From the NCBI GenBank assembly GCA_003646995.1, contig QMLZ01000004.1, forward strand, positions 1 through 47,115: a stretch of DNA of 47,115 nucleotides, given 5' to 3'. Under the pieces are notes generated by a model that made no database searches, was not told the origin of the DNA, and worked only from the letters and a program-made list of their open reading frames with translations. Source of the stretch: Deltaproteobacteria bacterium. Lineage in GTDB: Bacteria > Desulfobacterota > DSM-4660 > Desulfatiglandales > Desulfatiglandaceae. The position numbers and the translations under genes are program-made. Shown here one piece after another: positions 9,537 through 18,456 of the stretch; the stretch's first letter is position 1, and every line of letters starts with the position of its first letter.

Positions 9537-9772
9537 TTCTTTTCACCCTCTTAAAAATACCTGGTTTCGACGGAGAATATCCCCTTCCTACTCTCCTTAA
9601 AGAGCGCAAAACGAATCACCTCAGTTCCCATCAGCGTGACGCAGAATGCCCTATGGGTAGGAATTAGTCAATATCCAAAACGCCTTGACATTTCCTTGCA
9701 TCCATACAATATCCCTTGACGTCATGTTCCCTTGTTGTTAAGAGTGGCTTATCCCTGAAAAAGAGGTGTTCA

Positions 9773-10633
9773 ATGGAACTCACAGAGACCCGGTACACTA
9801 CGAGCAATGGAATAGCTACTGTCGTGCTAAACCGACCTGAAAAACTGAATGCATTCACCGCTAGAATGCGCAAGGAGTTGATTTGGATATTCAAGGAGGC
9901 GGACCGCGACGATGCCGTACGTGTAATTGTAGTCACTGGAGCTGGACGGGCCTTTTGCGCCGGCGCCGATCTTTCCTCTGGGCCCTCAACCTTTGACTAT
10001 CAACAACGGGAAGGTCGCAGACTGCGCACCACTGAACACCGTGATGGCGGTGGTCAAGTTGCCCTAAGCATATTTTCCTGCCGCAAACCGGTTATAGCAG
10101 CGATAAACGGCCATGCCGTTGGTATCGGCATAACTTTGACCCTCTCCATGGATATGCGCATTGTGGCAGAAGATGCCAAAATAGGTTTTGTATTTGCTAG
10201 GCGTGGTGTGGTTCCAGAGGCCTGCTCATCCTGGTTTCTCCCACGAATTGTGGGCATGGCGAAAGCAACCGAATGGGTTTATACCGGCAGAACCTTCTTG
10301 GCCAAAGAGGCCACTAATACGGGTTTATTCAATTATATACTGCCTAAAGATCAAGTCATTCCCAAGGCAACGGAAATAGCCCGGGAAATAGCACAGAATA
10401 CCTCAGCAGTATCAGTAGCCCTAGCCAAGGCGCTTTTGTGGCATTCCCCTTGTGAACCAGATCCTCAATCCGCTCACCTGGCCGAATCCAAATGCTTTTA
10501 TTGGGCAGGTCGGCAGTTAGATGCACGCGAAGGCATTAGGAGCTTCATTGAAAAAAGGCCTCCACGGTTCGAGCTCAGCCCAACCAAAGATATCCCTGAC
10601 TTTTATCCCTGGTGGAAAGAGACCAAGGTATGA
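9773..10633 (+). CDS. Enoyl-CoA hydratase/isomerase (crotonase) family
   Basis: Crotonase-fold enzyme that would hydrate or isomerise enoyl-CoA thioesters. The ATG at 9773 is preceded by GAGGTG, so I start here rather than at the upstream in-frame TTG (9716); this gives 286 residues. Oxyanion-hole signatures are GRAFCAGADLSS (about residues 58-69) and NGHAVGIGITLTLSMDMRI, with a candidate catalytic glutamate in GVVPEA. The 3' end (EKRPPRFELSPTKDIPDFYPWW) follows the usual FxEKRPPxF ending of the family. It is transcribed divergently from the acyl-CoA dehydrogenase and its end meets decayed genes on the other strand. Confidence 0.92.
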   Translation: MELTETRYTTSNGIATVVLNRPEKLNAFTARMRKELIWIFKEADRDDAVRVIVVTGAGRAFCAGADLSSGPSTFDYQQREGRRLRTTEHRDGGGQVALSIFSCRKPVIAAINGHAVGIGITLTLSMDMRIVAEDAKIGFVFARRGVVPEACSSWFLPRIVGMAKATEWVYTGRTFLAKEATNTGLFNYILPKDQVIPKATEIAREIAQNTSAVSVALAKALLWHSPCEPDPQSAHLAESKCFYWAGRQLDAREGIRSFIEKRPPRFELSPTKDIPDFYPWWKETKV

Positions 10634-10658
10634 TACGGCCTAACCGAGCAGTGGGCTA

Positions 10659-11051
10659 TTAACCAAACTGCCTGTTCTTCAGAATACCTAAACGTGCCGC
10701 TTCTCTGAGGCACCTCCCTATGTCAACAACTCTAGGCCCATCATCAGAAAGTAAAACGCTCACCTGCTGGCTGGGCTCAATTTCAAGCTCTCTTTCACCA
10801 TCAAGCGCAATAGTACATGCCCTCTTTTCCAAGCTGACCCTCTCACCAAGTGAGATCGACCGATACTTTTCAATCCTTACATTTATTTTCAGTGTAAAAT
10901 CGATATCATCATCAGTGTGAACCGCCGAAATATACCAGTTGCCCCTAAATATAAGCCGTACTCCAAAATCAATAAGCCTTTTCTGGAAAGCGTTATACGT
11001 CTTTCCGTCGTTGTCCATTAGGTCACGGTATTCAATAGGACTATTGTCTCT
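10659..11051 (-). pseudogene. Chimeric remnant: aminotransferase C-terminus joined to AcoX-like kinase C-terminus
   Basis: The open stretch (ATG at 11018, in-frame sequence from 11051) has two unrelated halves. The first, SPIEYRDLMDND through WYISAVHTDDDIDFTL, matches the end of glutamate-1-semialdehyde-aminotransferase-like class-III enzymes, which finish with a sAHTxeDID motif. The second, from about base 10870, reads TIALDGERELEI then DGPRVVDIGRCLREAAR, like the C-terminal end of ATP-NAD kinase family proteins of the AcoX group. No ribosome-binding site precedes the ATG. The matching aminotransferase N-terminus lies just upstream (11140-11361). A deletion that removed the aminotransferase core, and a second that joined its tail to a neighbouring gene, would explain this. 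The AcoX assignment is from recall of the motif and is less sure. Confidence 0.55.
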
Positions 11052-11139
11052 TCATCCACATATGGAGACTGCCCCTTGGATTGTAGGACTGAAGGAGGGT
11101 TTGAGCGGTCTCCGAGTTGATGTGGCAGCACCCAAGTGC

Positions 11140-11361
11140 TTATATACAGATTGGAGAGTGACCCAATATCAGCGGCCCGAGGCCGAGCACGTAATCTATG
11201 TAAACATTACCGTCAACATCATACATCTTGGATCCCTTTGCACTAGTAAAAGAAAGAGGAACAGGTTTTTCCAAAGACCTAAGATGTAAACAGACCCCTC
11301 CTGGCATAACCTTTTGTGCACGTTGGTAAAGTTGTATAGATTTATTATAGTGTCGATCCAT
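11140..11361 (-). pseudogene. N-terminal fragment of class-III (HemL-like) aminotransferase
   Basis: About 73 residues with the start region of glutamate-1-semialdehyde-type aminotransferases: RAQKVMPGGV, then GSKMYDVDGNVYIDYV and GLGPLILGHS, after which the frame leaves the family and stops. Intact members have about 430 residues, so nearly all of the PLP-binding domain, including the catalytic lysine, is gone. An AGGAGA site sits 6 bases before the ATG at 11361 (an ATG at 11376 is also in frame), so the gene start looks once functional. The C-terminal piece of the same family occurs at about 10887-11051. The fragment follows the livM gene on the same strand, so it was probably the last part of the transporter operon. 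Confidence 0.7.
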
Positions 11362-11470
11362 GCTATCTCTCCTCATTCACTTCAGTATAACGAAATACTT
11401 CTCTCTCAAAGTACTTGATTTCTAGTAAGGTAAAGTCTTTTGCCCCCGCTTAAATCGACGTTCAAGTTCA

Positions 11471-12421
11471 CTATAAGCTCTTCCTTTTTGATTTGCGTAG
11501 CCACCAGGGAACTCTCACCTCTCCCCGAAGCAAGCCCATCACTCCCCCCGGAAAGAACAGGCAAACTATCATGACCACTATTGAATAGACGATCAAGTGT
11601 CCATATACGGACCACGTAGAACGTACGATCTCACCTAGGGTGTATATAAAGATTGTGCCAACTATAGGGCCTAGGAATGTCCCTAGCCCACCGAAGATGG
11701 CCATAACAAGCATAGCCTCGCTAATTCCAACGTTGAAGACATCAGGAGCCTCAATATAGACTACGTAATGGGCATAAAAGGCACCCATAATTCCTGGAAA
11801 AAAGGCACTTAAAACAAACGCATAGAGCAGGTAACGATTAATATGAATGCCACAAATTTGGGCAGCATCTTCGTTCTCTCTAAGCGCCACAAAGCCAGCC
11901 CCAAGTCTGGAGTTGATAATGAAATAAATAGCCAAGAGGCATGCCAACGTTAGGATCAACATTACGTAATAAAACATTTGTATGTCTTCTGAAATGATGG
12001 GCAAGCTAAGCCCCCGCGATGCCCTCAGCCAAGAATCCTCGTTATAAAAATAGACATATAGGATCTCCGCCAAACCCAGCGTTCCGAGAGCAAAATATCC
12101 TCCTCGTAACTTAATAAAAGGGTACCCAATTATACCGGCGAATAGGCCGGAAATTACTCCTCCCGCAACAAGGGTCAAAGGAAAGTTAAGAAAACCATTA
12201 ATTGATAAAAATGCGGCCGTGTAAGCTCCCAATCCAAAAAATGCCACCTGACCAAATGAAAAAAGCCCCACATAGCCTCCAAGCAGGTTCCAACTACTGG
12301 CCATCACAGCGAAGCTTCCAATGAGGATCATGGAATGAAGAACATAGCTCGGCAAAAATGCTGGGCAGGAGGTCAGCAATCCAATAATACATACGGTTGG
12401 GATTAGGTATTTCTTGTTCAT
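11471..12421 (-). CDS. livM: Branched-chain amino acid type ABC transporter permease LivM
   Basis: Inner-membrane permease of 316 residues with about 9-10 hydrophobic segments. LivM-type signatures are GYVGLFSFGQVAFFGLGAYTAA near residue 50, LRGGYFALGTLGLAEI, ALRENEDAAQICGI (the cytoplasmic loop contacting the ATPase) and MAIFGGLGTFLGPIVG near the end. It pairs with LivH to form the translocation pore. The start follows the livH stop by 2 bases, so the genes are translationally linked. Because the partner livH is frameshifted, this transporter may not assemble. The substrate of Liv-type systems near acyl-CoA genes is often a carboxylate rather than an amino acid; that is an inference here. 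Confidence 0.92.
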   Translation of the reverse strand: MNKKYLIPTVCIIGLLTSCPAFLPSYVLHSMILIGSFAVMASSWNLLGGYVGLFSFGQVAFFGLGAYTAAFLSINGFLNFPLTLVAGGVISGLFAGIIGYPFIKLRGGYFALGTLGLAEILYVYFYNEDSWLRASRGLSLPIISEDIQMFYYVMLILTLACLLAIYFIINSRLGAGFVALRENEDAAQICGIHINRYLLYAFVLSAFFPGIMGAFYAHYVVYIEAPDVFNVGISEAMLVMAIFGGLGTFLGPIVGTIFIYTLGEIVRSTWSVYGHLIVYSIVVMIVCLFFPGGVMGLLRGEVRVPWWLRKSKRKSL

Positions 12422-12423
12422 TT

Positions 12424-13304
12424 CTAGGTTATTTCCCTTCTACCGAAAAGCCCTGAGGGACGTATCAGCAGAACCGCCAGAAGGATCACAAAACCGATCA
12501 TTGGTTTGTAAGTCGCTGGAATAAACAGAATAGCTATAGCCTCAATAATGCCAACCAAAATGCCACCCAAAGCAGGCCCCCATATGCTACCCATCCCACC
12601 TAGGATCACTATTGTAAAAGCCTTGAGAGTCTGTATTCCTCCCATCCCAGGTTGAAAAACCTGTGATGTGATCATCAGACATCCGGTTACGGCAGTTAGT
12701 GCAGACCAAGGCCGAAGGCCATTGAAGAGACCCATCTGGTATTAATCCCCATAAGCTGCGCTGCTTCTTCATCCTGAGCGCATACGCTCATACACTTACC
12801 CAGCCATGTGTGCTTTATGAAAAGATGGGTGCAAATAAAGGCCAAACCTGCAATAATCAGGATACCAACATCTTGGAGGTTTATAATCACATCAGAATTC
12901 ATGAAATCCAGACTCAGTAAAGAGTAACTAGTTACAACAGAGCGAAGCTCGGACTTAAAAAATATGAACATCAAACCAACCATGAGGATAGCTAGAGCAT
13001 ATGTCATAATCAGTACGAAGGAATGGTCACTGCTCACCGGATCAAGCAAATACCTCTGAACAATCTGCCCTAAAATGAATATAGCGATGAATGTCAGTGG
13101 GATAGAAAGAAATGGATCAAGATGAAGTGAGTTGAACAACCAATATGTCAAATACCCTCCAACGAGGAGGAATTCTCCGTGGGCAAAGTTGATGATATGC
13201 ATTACGCCAAAAATTATGGCAAGTCCTAGAGCCATAATAGCGTATATGCTCCCCTGGAACAGGCCCGTGATCAATGTCTGTATAAGATCCGCTAGTGTGG
13301 GCAT
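12424..13304 (-). pseudogene. livH: LivH-type permease, interrupted by a frameshift near 12705
   Basis: The first 200 residues (from ATG 13304, preceded by AAGGA) form a normal LivH N-terminal part: GSIYAIMALGLAIIFGVMHI, NFAHGEFLLVGGY and AQDEEAAQLMGIN. After MAFGLG the frame runs out at a stop at 12696. The missing C-terminal part (SALTAVTGCLMI, then LKAFTIVILGGMGSIWGP) continues in another frame to 12424. Restoring one base between GG and TCT around 12704-12706 joins them into a LivH of about 292 residues, the normal length. There is no homopolymer or obvious slippery heptamer at the break. It is either a real single-base deletion or a sequencing error; gene decay immediately downstream makes a real mutation believable. 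Confidence 0.85.
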
Positions 13305-13388
13305 TACTGATCCTTCTAGACGAGAAAGGGGCTTGAACTTTTCTGCCCCTTTCCGTCATGCATAAGAGTGAGGCCCAAAAGTTGACTG

Positions 13389-14579
13389 TTATCTGAAGGG
13401 GTATATAACCGGGCCTTCTGCCACCTCTTGAGGCCACACCCCCACTGTTTTTCCTTTTTGATTCTGGCTAATGTAGGTACCGCCATAACCTGCATTCCAG
13501 CCAGCAGGAGCAAACTTGACATGGCACCAGGCAATGTCCATGTCCAGAGATGCGATTGCATCCCTGATCTTTCTAGGGTCAAGGCTTTGTGCCTTATCAA
13601 CGGCGGCTTTTAAGACCTGGGCGACTCCATATGCCCAAGCATTGCTATAGAGGGGATCTTTGCCATACTTCGCCTTAAACGCCTTGACGAACTCAGGATA
13701 CCCGCCCTTTTTCCAAGCAGGCGAAAGGGGATATGCAGTGCAGTAATTATATCCAATGGGCCCTAACTCCTTCCACTCGGGTAAGCCGGGGCCTGTGCCT
13801 AAAAACACGATCTTAAATTTGATTTTCATCTTTGCTATGCCCCGCGCCAAAATCACACTGTCGTTGTAATATGATACAGCACATAGGATTTCAGCACCTT
13901 TTCTCTTAATCTTTTGAAGCATTGGGGTAAAATCACCTGTTTTTGCGTCATACATTTCACGATACACCACATCCAAGCCTACTTCTTTCGCGCGCTTCAC
14001 ACATCTATCCACAGCATCCCGACCATATGCACCACTCACACCAATGATAGCAATTTTGGTAGGCTTTTTAGCACCCTTGGGAGCCCATTTTTCAAAGTTA
14101 TCGATCATGTCAATAAAAGGCACTGAATATGAGCCACCAAAATAACGGCTGGCCGCGATTCCAAAATGATATTTATATCCCTTTGTATAAAGCGATTCAC
14201 TCGCTGCATAAGAGCTTATGATGGGAATCTTATGCCTTTCTGCGACGCTTGCGGCCGCAGCTGTTACAGATGATCCCAGTGGCCCAAAAAGGGCTATTGC
14301 CTTGTTTTTGGCCACTAGCTTCTCATAAATGCTAATTGCTGTTGCGGGGTTAGTTTGGTCATCCTCAATTATGAGCCTCACCTTTTTTCCCATTAAGCCT
14401 CCACTCTTGTTGATCATATCCACGCCCAGCTCATAGGCGTCCTTGAAATAAGGAGCCTCACTTGACAGGCCCCCTGTGAACGGCAATGAACATCCAATAA
14501 CAACTTCTCTTCCCGTTGCCATAGCCGGGGTTAACATTAGACCGAATATAAGTGTCAACACAATTGCCAAAACACGCAT
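13389..14579 (-). CDS. Liv-type ABC transporter substrate-binding protein
   Basis: Periplasmic type-I solute-binding protein of 396 residues. A signal peptide covers about residues 1-21 (MRVLAIVLTLIFGLMLTPAMA) with no lipobox cysteine. The mature protein opens with VVIGCSLPFTGGLS, the usual beginning of LivJ/LivK relatives, and contains LIIEDDQTNPATA, ALFGPLGSSVTAAAA and AIIGVSGAYGRDAVDR. It binds the transported solute and delivers it to LivH-LivM. GGAGG precedes the ATG. It stands between livF and livH in the operon. Ligand cannot be read from sequence; relatives bind branched amino acids, amides, urea or aromatic/aliphatic acids. Confidence 0.92.
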   Translation of the reverse strand: MRVLAIVLTLIFGLMLTPAMATGREVVIGCSLPFTGGLSSEAPYFKDAYELGVDMINKSGGLMGKKVRLIIEDDQTNPATAISIYEKLVAKNKAIALFGPLGSSVTAAAASVAERHKIPIISSYAASESLYTKGYKYHFGIAASRYFGGSYSVPFIDMIDNFEKWAPKGAKKPTKIAIIGVSGAYGRDAVDRCVKRAKEVGLDVVYREMYDAKTGDFTPMLQKIKRKGAEILCAVSYYNDSVILARGIAKMKIKFKIVFLGTGPGLPEWKELGPIGYNYCTAYPLSPAWKKGGYPEFVKAFKAKYGKDPLYSNAWAYGVAQVLKAAVDKAQSLDPRKIRDAIASLDMDIAWCHVKFAPAGWNAGYGGTYISQNQKGKTVGVWPQEVAEGPVIYPFR

Positions 14580-14670
14580 TTCCTGTTTCCTCCCTTTCTC
14601 CTTTCTTGTTGATTAGCACGGAGAGTTTCCCTCATTAATATGAATAAAAAAGCCCCCACCTTGAATTCTT

Positions 14671-15378
14671 TCACAGCCCCAAATATGCTTTCTTAATTTC
14701 TGATTCCTTCAGCAGATCTGAAGAAGCGCCAGACAATACTATGTGCCCATTTTGCAAAACGTAAGCTTTATCTGCGCACCTAAGAGTTCTAACAACATTT
14801 TGTTCAACAATGAGCACAGCGATACCTCGCTTGCCGATATTAGTGACAATATCAAATACATTCTTCACAACTAACGGCGCCAATCCCAAAGATGGTTCAT
14901 CTAGCAATAGCAGTTTCGGATCATTTATAATTCCCCTCGCTATAGCCAGCATCTGCTGCTCCCCGCCTGAGAGGGTTCCACCTAGTTGCTCGAGTCTCCC
15001 CTTGAGTATAGGAAACATTTCAAACCAGGCTTCCATTCTTTCCTTGACTCTACCCTCCTTCCGTTTGACATAAGCACCCATTTCCAAGTTTGTACGCACG
15101 GTACTGTTCGCGAAGATCCTCCTTCCCTCCGGAACATGTGAGATACCAGCGGCTACAATTCTGTGGGGAGATTGATCAGTGATGTCATTTCCCTCAAAAA
15201 TAACCTTGCCTCGTATTGGCCTAACAAGCCCGGAGATTGTGCGTAATGTCGTGGTCTTTCCTGCTCCGTTAGCTCCCAGGAGAGCCACTATCTCGCCCGA
15301 ATCAACCTCTAGGCAGACATCCCACAACACCTGTACCTTTCCATAGGACACATCTAGATTGACAAGCTCAAGCAGCAT
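14671..15378 (-). CDS. livF: Liv-type ABC transporter ATPase LivF
   Basis: Cytoplasmic ATPase of 235 residues. Walker A is GANGAGKT (about residues 35-42), the signature LSGGEQQMLAIARG is near residue 136 and Walker B is LLLLDEPSLGLAP. The LivF-type GISHVPEGRRIFANSTV stretch is present. I use ATG 15378 because family members begin with MLxxxNL; an in-frame TTG at 15384 is also possible and has AGGAG six bases upstream. The gene overlaps the end of livG, so the two ATPases are translationally coupled. Confidence 0.93.
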   Translation of the reverse strand: MLLELVNLDVSYGKVQVLWDVCLEVDSGEIVALLGANGAGKTTTLRTISGLVRPIRGKVIFEGNDITDQSPHRIVAAGISHVPEGRRIFANSTVRTNLEMGAYVKRKEGRVKERMEAWFEMFPILKGRLEQLGGTLSGGEQQMLAIARGIINDPKLLLLDEPSLGLAPLVVKNVFDIVTNIGKRGIAVLIVEQNVVRTLRCADKAYVLQNGHIVLSGASSDLLKESEIKKAYLGL

Positions 15379-16123
15379 CCCCAAACCCTTCTCCTAAATA
15401 TGCCTCTATAACCATAGGGTCATTTGCAATCTCCTCAGGACTCCCCTCTGAGATTTTCTCGCCATAATTAAGAACTACTACCCGATTACATAAGGTCATG
15501 ATAACCTTCAAAACGTGTTCGATTATTATAAGAGTCACTCCACGCTGGTGGATATTCTTTATCAGCTCGATCACTGTTTCCACTTCGGACGGATTCAGTC
15601 CAGCGACAGCTTCATCCAACAAAAGCAATTTAGGAGAGGTAGCAAGAGCCCTGGCTATCTCCAACCGCTTGCGCTGCCCCAAAGTCAAGCTTCCCGCTAG
15701 GTAATCCTTTTTTTCTAATAATCCAGTGAACTCCAGCACCTCTTCAGCCTTCCTTCTCGCCTGGCGCCTCGACAACACACCTTTAATGCTGCCAAACATG
15801 GCCCCAACGCTCACATTCTCAATGACAGAGATATTAGAAAAAGGCTTTACTATCTGAAATGTTCTTGCCACATCCAATGAGCCCATCCGGTGCGGAGGAA
15901 ACCCTGTTATATCCATATCATTGAGAATAATTCTCCCAGAATCCACCGGGTAAAACCCTGTTATCAAATTGAAAAGTGTTGTCTTGCCCGCCCCGTTTGG
16001 CCCAATAATGCCGAGGATCTCCCCTTTCCTAACCTCCAGGTTAAAATCGCTGACCGCTTTGAGTCCCCCAAAACTCTTCGAGATGTTAACAAGCTTGAGA
16101 ATTGTCGAAGCGCCGTCATTCAT
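15368..16123 (-). CDS. livG: Liv-type ABC transporter ATPase LivG
   Basis: Cytoplasmic ATPase of 251 residues. Walker A GPNGAGKT (about residues 41-48), the LivG-specific [19 protein letters not shown], a variant signature [16 protein letters not shown] and Walker [16 protein letters not shown] are all visible. ATG 16123 follows GGGTGGG; an in-frame GTG at 16132 is an alternative. It is the first transporter gene after the TetR regulator (46 bases), so the regulator probably controls the whole set livG-livF-binding protein-livH-livM. Confidence 0.93.
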   Translation of the reverse strand: MNDGASTILKLVNISKSFGGLKAVSDFNLEVRKGEILGIIGPNGAGKTTLFNLITGFYPVDSGRIILNDMDITGFPPHRMGSLDVARTFQIVKPFSNISVIENVSVGAMFGSIKGVLSRRQARRKAEEVLEFTGLLEKKDYLAGSLTLGQRKRLEIARALATSPKLLLLDEAVAGLNPSEVETVIELIKNIHQRGVTLIIIEHVLKVIMTLCNRVVVLNYGEKISEGSPEEIANDPMVIEAYLGEGFGDAA

Positions 16124-16169
16124 GTTTCCCACCCTGTACCCATCAAACCACTTTCTCTAGGGGCTATTT

Positions 16170-16811
16170 TTAGTGAGTTCCTAGCAGCATCTTGATAGAC
16201 TTCAGCACTATCTTGATCTTTGTATCACCCGAAAGAAGTTTTTTTCGCTTCCCGAAGTAACTGCCAAACCGCCAATCGTAGTGCTCTGAAACACAAGAAA
16301 ACATAAACAGCATTACATGGTTATCTATGACAAAGGCCGCCACATTGCTATCTATCCTTCTATCGATATCCCCACTGTCTTTACCTTTTTCAACAAGATT
16401 TACCCACATCTTCTTGGCCGGCTCTTCGATTCTTTCAGAAAGTAAGGGGGCCATTTTACTCATGGCGGGAAGCCCTAGGTCAAAATAAACAGAAATATAA
16501 TCAGCGTTTCTTCTTGCTAATCTCACTATATCCTTCAGCAAATCTTCAAGCATATCGTATACCGACTTATCCGCATCGGAAAACCTTTGAGGATCAATGG
16601 AAAAAAGGTGCACTATCCGATCAAATACAGAAATGTACAAATCCTCTTTATTCTTAAAATACTTGTATAACGCGCCATTAGAAATTCCGGCCCTTCTGCA
16701 AATCTCTCCCACGTTGGCCTGATAATATCCTTTGGCGGCGAATACGGCAGCCGCGGCATCCAGTATCGCTATTTGTTTCTTTCTAGGTAATTTCTTGAAG
16801 GTCTCTAGCAT
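16170..16811 (-). CDS. TetR/AcrR family transcriptional regulator
   Basis: Repressor-type regulator of 213 residues from ATG 16811. The N-terminal helix-turn-helix is clear: AILDAAAAVFAAKGYYQANVGEICRRAGISNGALYKYFKNKEDLY. The C-terminal ligand domain is variable and does not show the inducer; acyl-CoA esters are plausible because the neighbours act on them. An in-frame TTG at 16850 would extend the protein by 13 residues, but those codons consist of an inverted repeat that looks like an operator, so I prefer the ATG. The gene leads the liv operon and probably represses itself and the transporter. Confidence 0.9.
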   Translation of the reverse strand: MLETFKKLPRKKQIAILDAAAAVFAAKGYYQANVGEICRRAGISNGALYKYFKNKEDLYISVFDRIVHLFSIDPQRFSDADKSVYDMLEDLLKDIVRLARRNADYISVYFDLGLPAMSKMAPLLSERIEEPAKKMWVNLVEKGKDSGDIDRRIDSNVAAFVIDNHVMLFMFSCVSEHYDWRFGSYFGKRKKLLSGDTKIKIVLKSIKMLLGTH

Positions 16812-16827
16812 AGACAAATCCAGATCA

Positions 16828-16847
16828 GAGAGTGAGCGTTCACTCTC
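16828..16847. promoter_or_regulatory. Probable TetR operator (20-base inverted repeat)
   Basis: GAGAGTGAGCGTTCACTCTC: arms GAGAGTGA and TCACTCTC are perfectly complementary around a GCGT centre. It sits immediately downstream of a -10 element and 17 bases upstream of the TetR ATG, the classic place for an autorepressor. I found no second copy in the other intergenic regions of the window. Confidence 0.7.
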
Positions 16848-16876
16848 CAAATATCACCAAAATCCTCCCCTGTCAA
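16848..16876 (-). promoter_or_regulatory. Sigma-70 promoter of the tetR-liv operon
   Basis: On the minus strand a consensus TTGACA (16876-16871) is followed after 17 bases by TATTTG (16853-16848), a moderate -10. The inverted repeat at 16828-16847 abuts the -10 and would cover the transcription start. Confidence 0.55.
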
Positions 16877-16931
16877 CCAATTATTAGGATTGATGTATGA
16901 ATCAGAATTCGACTAACTTCACTATTATAAC

Positions 16932-18353
16932 TTATGAAAATTGTTGCCTTTTATTTTTATACTTTCCTCTTCTCTTACTTGAGGAGGTCGATAGAACTGC
17001 GGCGATACCCTCAATTGCTCGGCCTATCTCCCTAAAGGTTGGAACCCCGACCTCATGAGCCTTAGTATTGAACCGTCTTAACTCCTCTCTTCTTCCCAAG
17101 GCGCATAGGAAAAGGGGCTTGTGAGCCTTCCTGGCCATTTCGGCAATGTATGCCAGGTCTAGCTGCCTGGAAACAACTCCTCCTACAAAAAGGTGCATAA
17201 GAATCGCATCAACGCCTGGGTCCCGGCAAACTGCCTTTACGGATTCTCCGTATGCCCTTTGGGAGCCTGATCTTTCTATTGCAGGCCATAAATCTATTGG
17301 ATTAGTGGGCGGCATCCACTCCGGATAAACAACCTTCAAGGACTCCAAAGTTTCGGCTGATAACTCTGCCAATCTAAGGCCTCTCCTTGTCATCAAGTCG
17401 GTTGAGACAATCCCCGCAGCACCACTAAAGGTGATTATGGCTATTCTGCCCCCTGCGTTTTGATTTACATGAGGGTACATTGCAAGGGCTTTGGCGATTT
17501 CAGCCATTTCGTGAAAATCGCTCGCTTCAACAATGCCAACTTGTTTAAAGGCTCCTCTTATAATATCAAAGTTCCCTGCCATACTTGCCGTATGGGACAT
17601 TGCAGCTTCTGCTCCCTTCTCCGATTTTCCCCCTTTTAATACCACAACAGGTTTCTCAGACGCCTTACACAAACTGAAAAATCTTGGCCCATCACAGATG
17701 GACTCAATGTATAAGCCGATGGCTGTTGTTAACGGATCCTTCATGAGGTATTCAAGCAAATCGCACTCGTCTACATCAGCCTTGTTGCCAATAGAACATG
17801 CCTTGCTGATACCAGCAGTGGTGTGGCTCATAAGATCAATCAAGAACCCTGCTGAAAGTAGCCCGCTCTGAACGATTAAGGACACTTTCCCCTCCAGCAT
17901 TCCCTCTTCCCAGATGGTCGGAGAAACAAAGGAAAAAACGTGCTTGTGCACCACATCCACTATTCCCATGCAATTTGGACCCCAGATTCTTATCCCGGTC
18001 TCCCGGGCAACACACACAATCTCCTCCTGTAAGGCCTCCCCTTCCCGGCCGACCTCGGCAAAGCCTGCAGACTGTATCATTACCCCCTTTATTCCTCGTT
18101 TTGCACATTGTCGTACCAGATTTGGCACCTTCGGAGCAGGTACGAAAATGATCGCAAGATCCACGGGATCGGGGACATTTAAAACCGATGGATAGCAGCT
18201 AAGCCCCTCTATCTCCGTGTATCCAGGATTGACAGGATAAATCAAGCCCCTGTAACCCATTAGCAAATTCTTTATTATAGAATAGCCCACTTTGTTGATG
18301 TTCGGGGTCGCACCTATGACGGCTATTCCCTTTGGATTGAAAAAGTACTCCAT
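16932..18353 (-). CDS. NDP-forming acyl-CoA synthetase, alpha-type subunit
   Basis: Protein of 473 residues with the CoA-binding domain (FFNPKGIAVIGATPN at residues 4-18, GYRGLIYPVNP), then two succinyl-CoA-ligase-like domains (IWGPNCMGIVD; VSLIVQSGLLSAG). The likely phosphorylated histidine is in AMSHTASMAG. The ATP-grasp (beta) domain found in single-chain enzymes is missing, so it needs a separate beta subunit, which is not in this window. These enzymes interconvert acyl-CoA and acid with NDP phosphorylation, conserving ATP in anaerobes. GAGGTG precedes the ATG. The gene shares an intergenic region with the divergent prenyltransferase gene. Confidence 0.88.
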   Translation of the reverse strand: MEYFFNPKGIAVIGATPNINKVGYSIIKNLLMGYRGLIYPVNPGYTEIEGLSCYPSVLNVPDPVDLAIIFVPAPKVPNLVRQCAKRGIKGVMIQSAGFAEVGREGEALQEEIVCVARETGIRIWGPNCMGIVDVVHKHVFSFVSPTIWEEGMLEGKVSLIVQSGLLSAGFLIDLMSHTTAGISKACSIGNKADVDECDLLEYLMKDPLTTAIGLYIESICDGPRFFSLCKASEKPVVVLKGGKSEKGAEAAMSHTASMAGNFDIIRGAFKQVGIVEASDFHEMAEIAKALAMYPHVNQNAGGRIAIITFSGAAGIVSTDLMTRRGLRLAELSAETLESLKVVYPEWMPPTNPIDLWPAIERSGSQRAYGESVKAVCRDPGVDAILMHLFVGGVVSRQLDLAYIAEMARKAHKPLFLCALGRREELRRFNTKAHEVGVPTFREIGRAIEGIAAVLSTSSSKRRGKYKNKRQQFS

Positions 18354-18402
18354 CGAATCTGCACCTCATCATTGGAAAACGTCGAGTCCACAATTCCACG
18401 CT

Positions 18403-18447
18403 AAAGTACCATGCGCACTTGACACTGTCAAATAGACATTCTAAATG
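18403..18447. promoter_or_regulatory. Divergent promoters with a shared palindromic -35 region
   Basis: TTGACACTGTCAA (18419-18431) is a perfect inverted repeat around one base, giving a consensus -35 hexamer in both directions. Rightward, TAAATG (18442-18447) follows after 17 bases; leftward, TACTTT (18408-18403 on the minus strand) follows after 17 bases. Both -10 boxes are weak (three matches each). Confidence 0.45.
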
Positions 18448-18456
18448 AAACTTGTT

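Noticed and set aside
9685..9713. TTGACA with TACAAT upstream of the crotonase gene
   Set aside because: Spacing between the hexamers is only 14 bases; the alternative -10 at better spacing is poor.
12696..12735. Programmed frameshift in livH
   Set aside because: The sequence GGCCTTGGTCTGCAC has no slippery heptamer or A/T homopolymer, and LivH is not known to use recoding; mutation or sequencing error is simpler.
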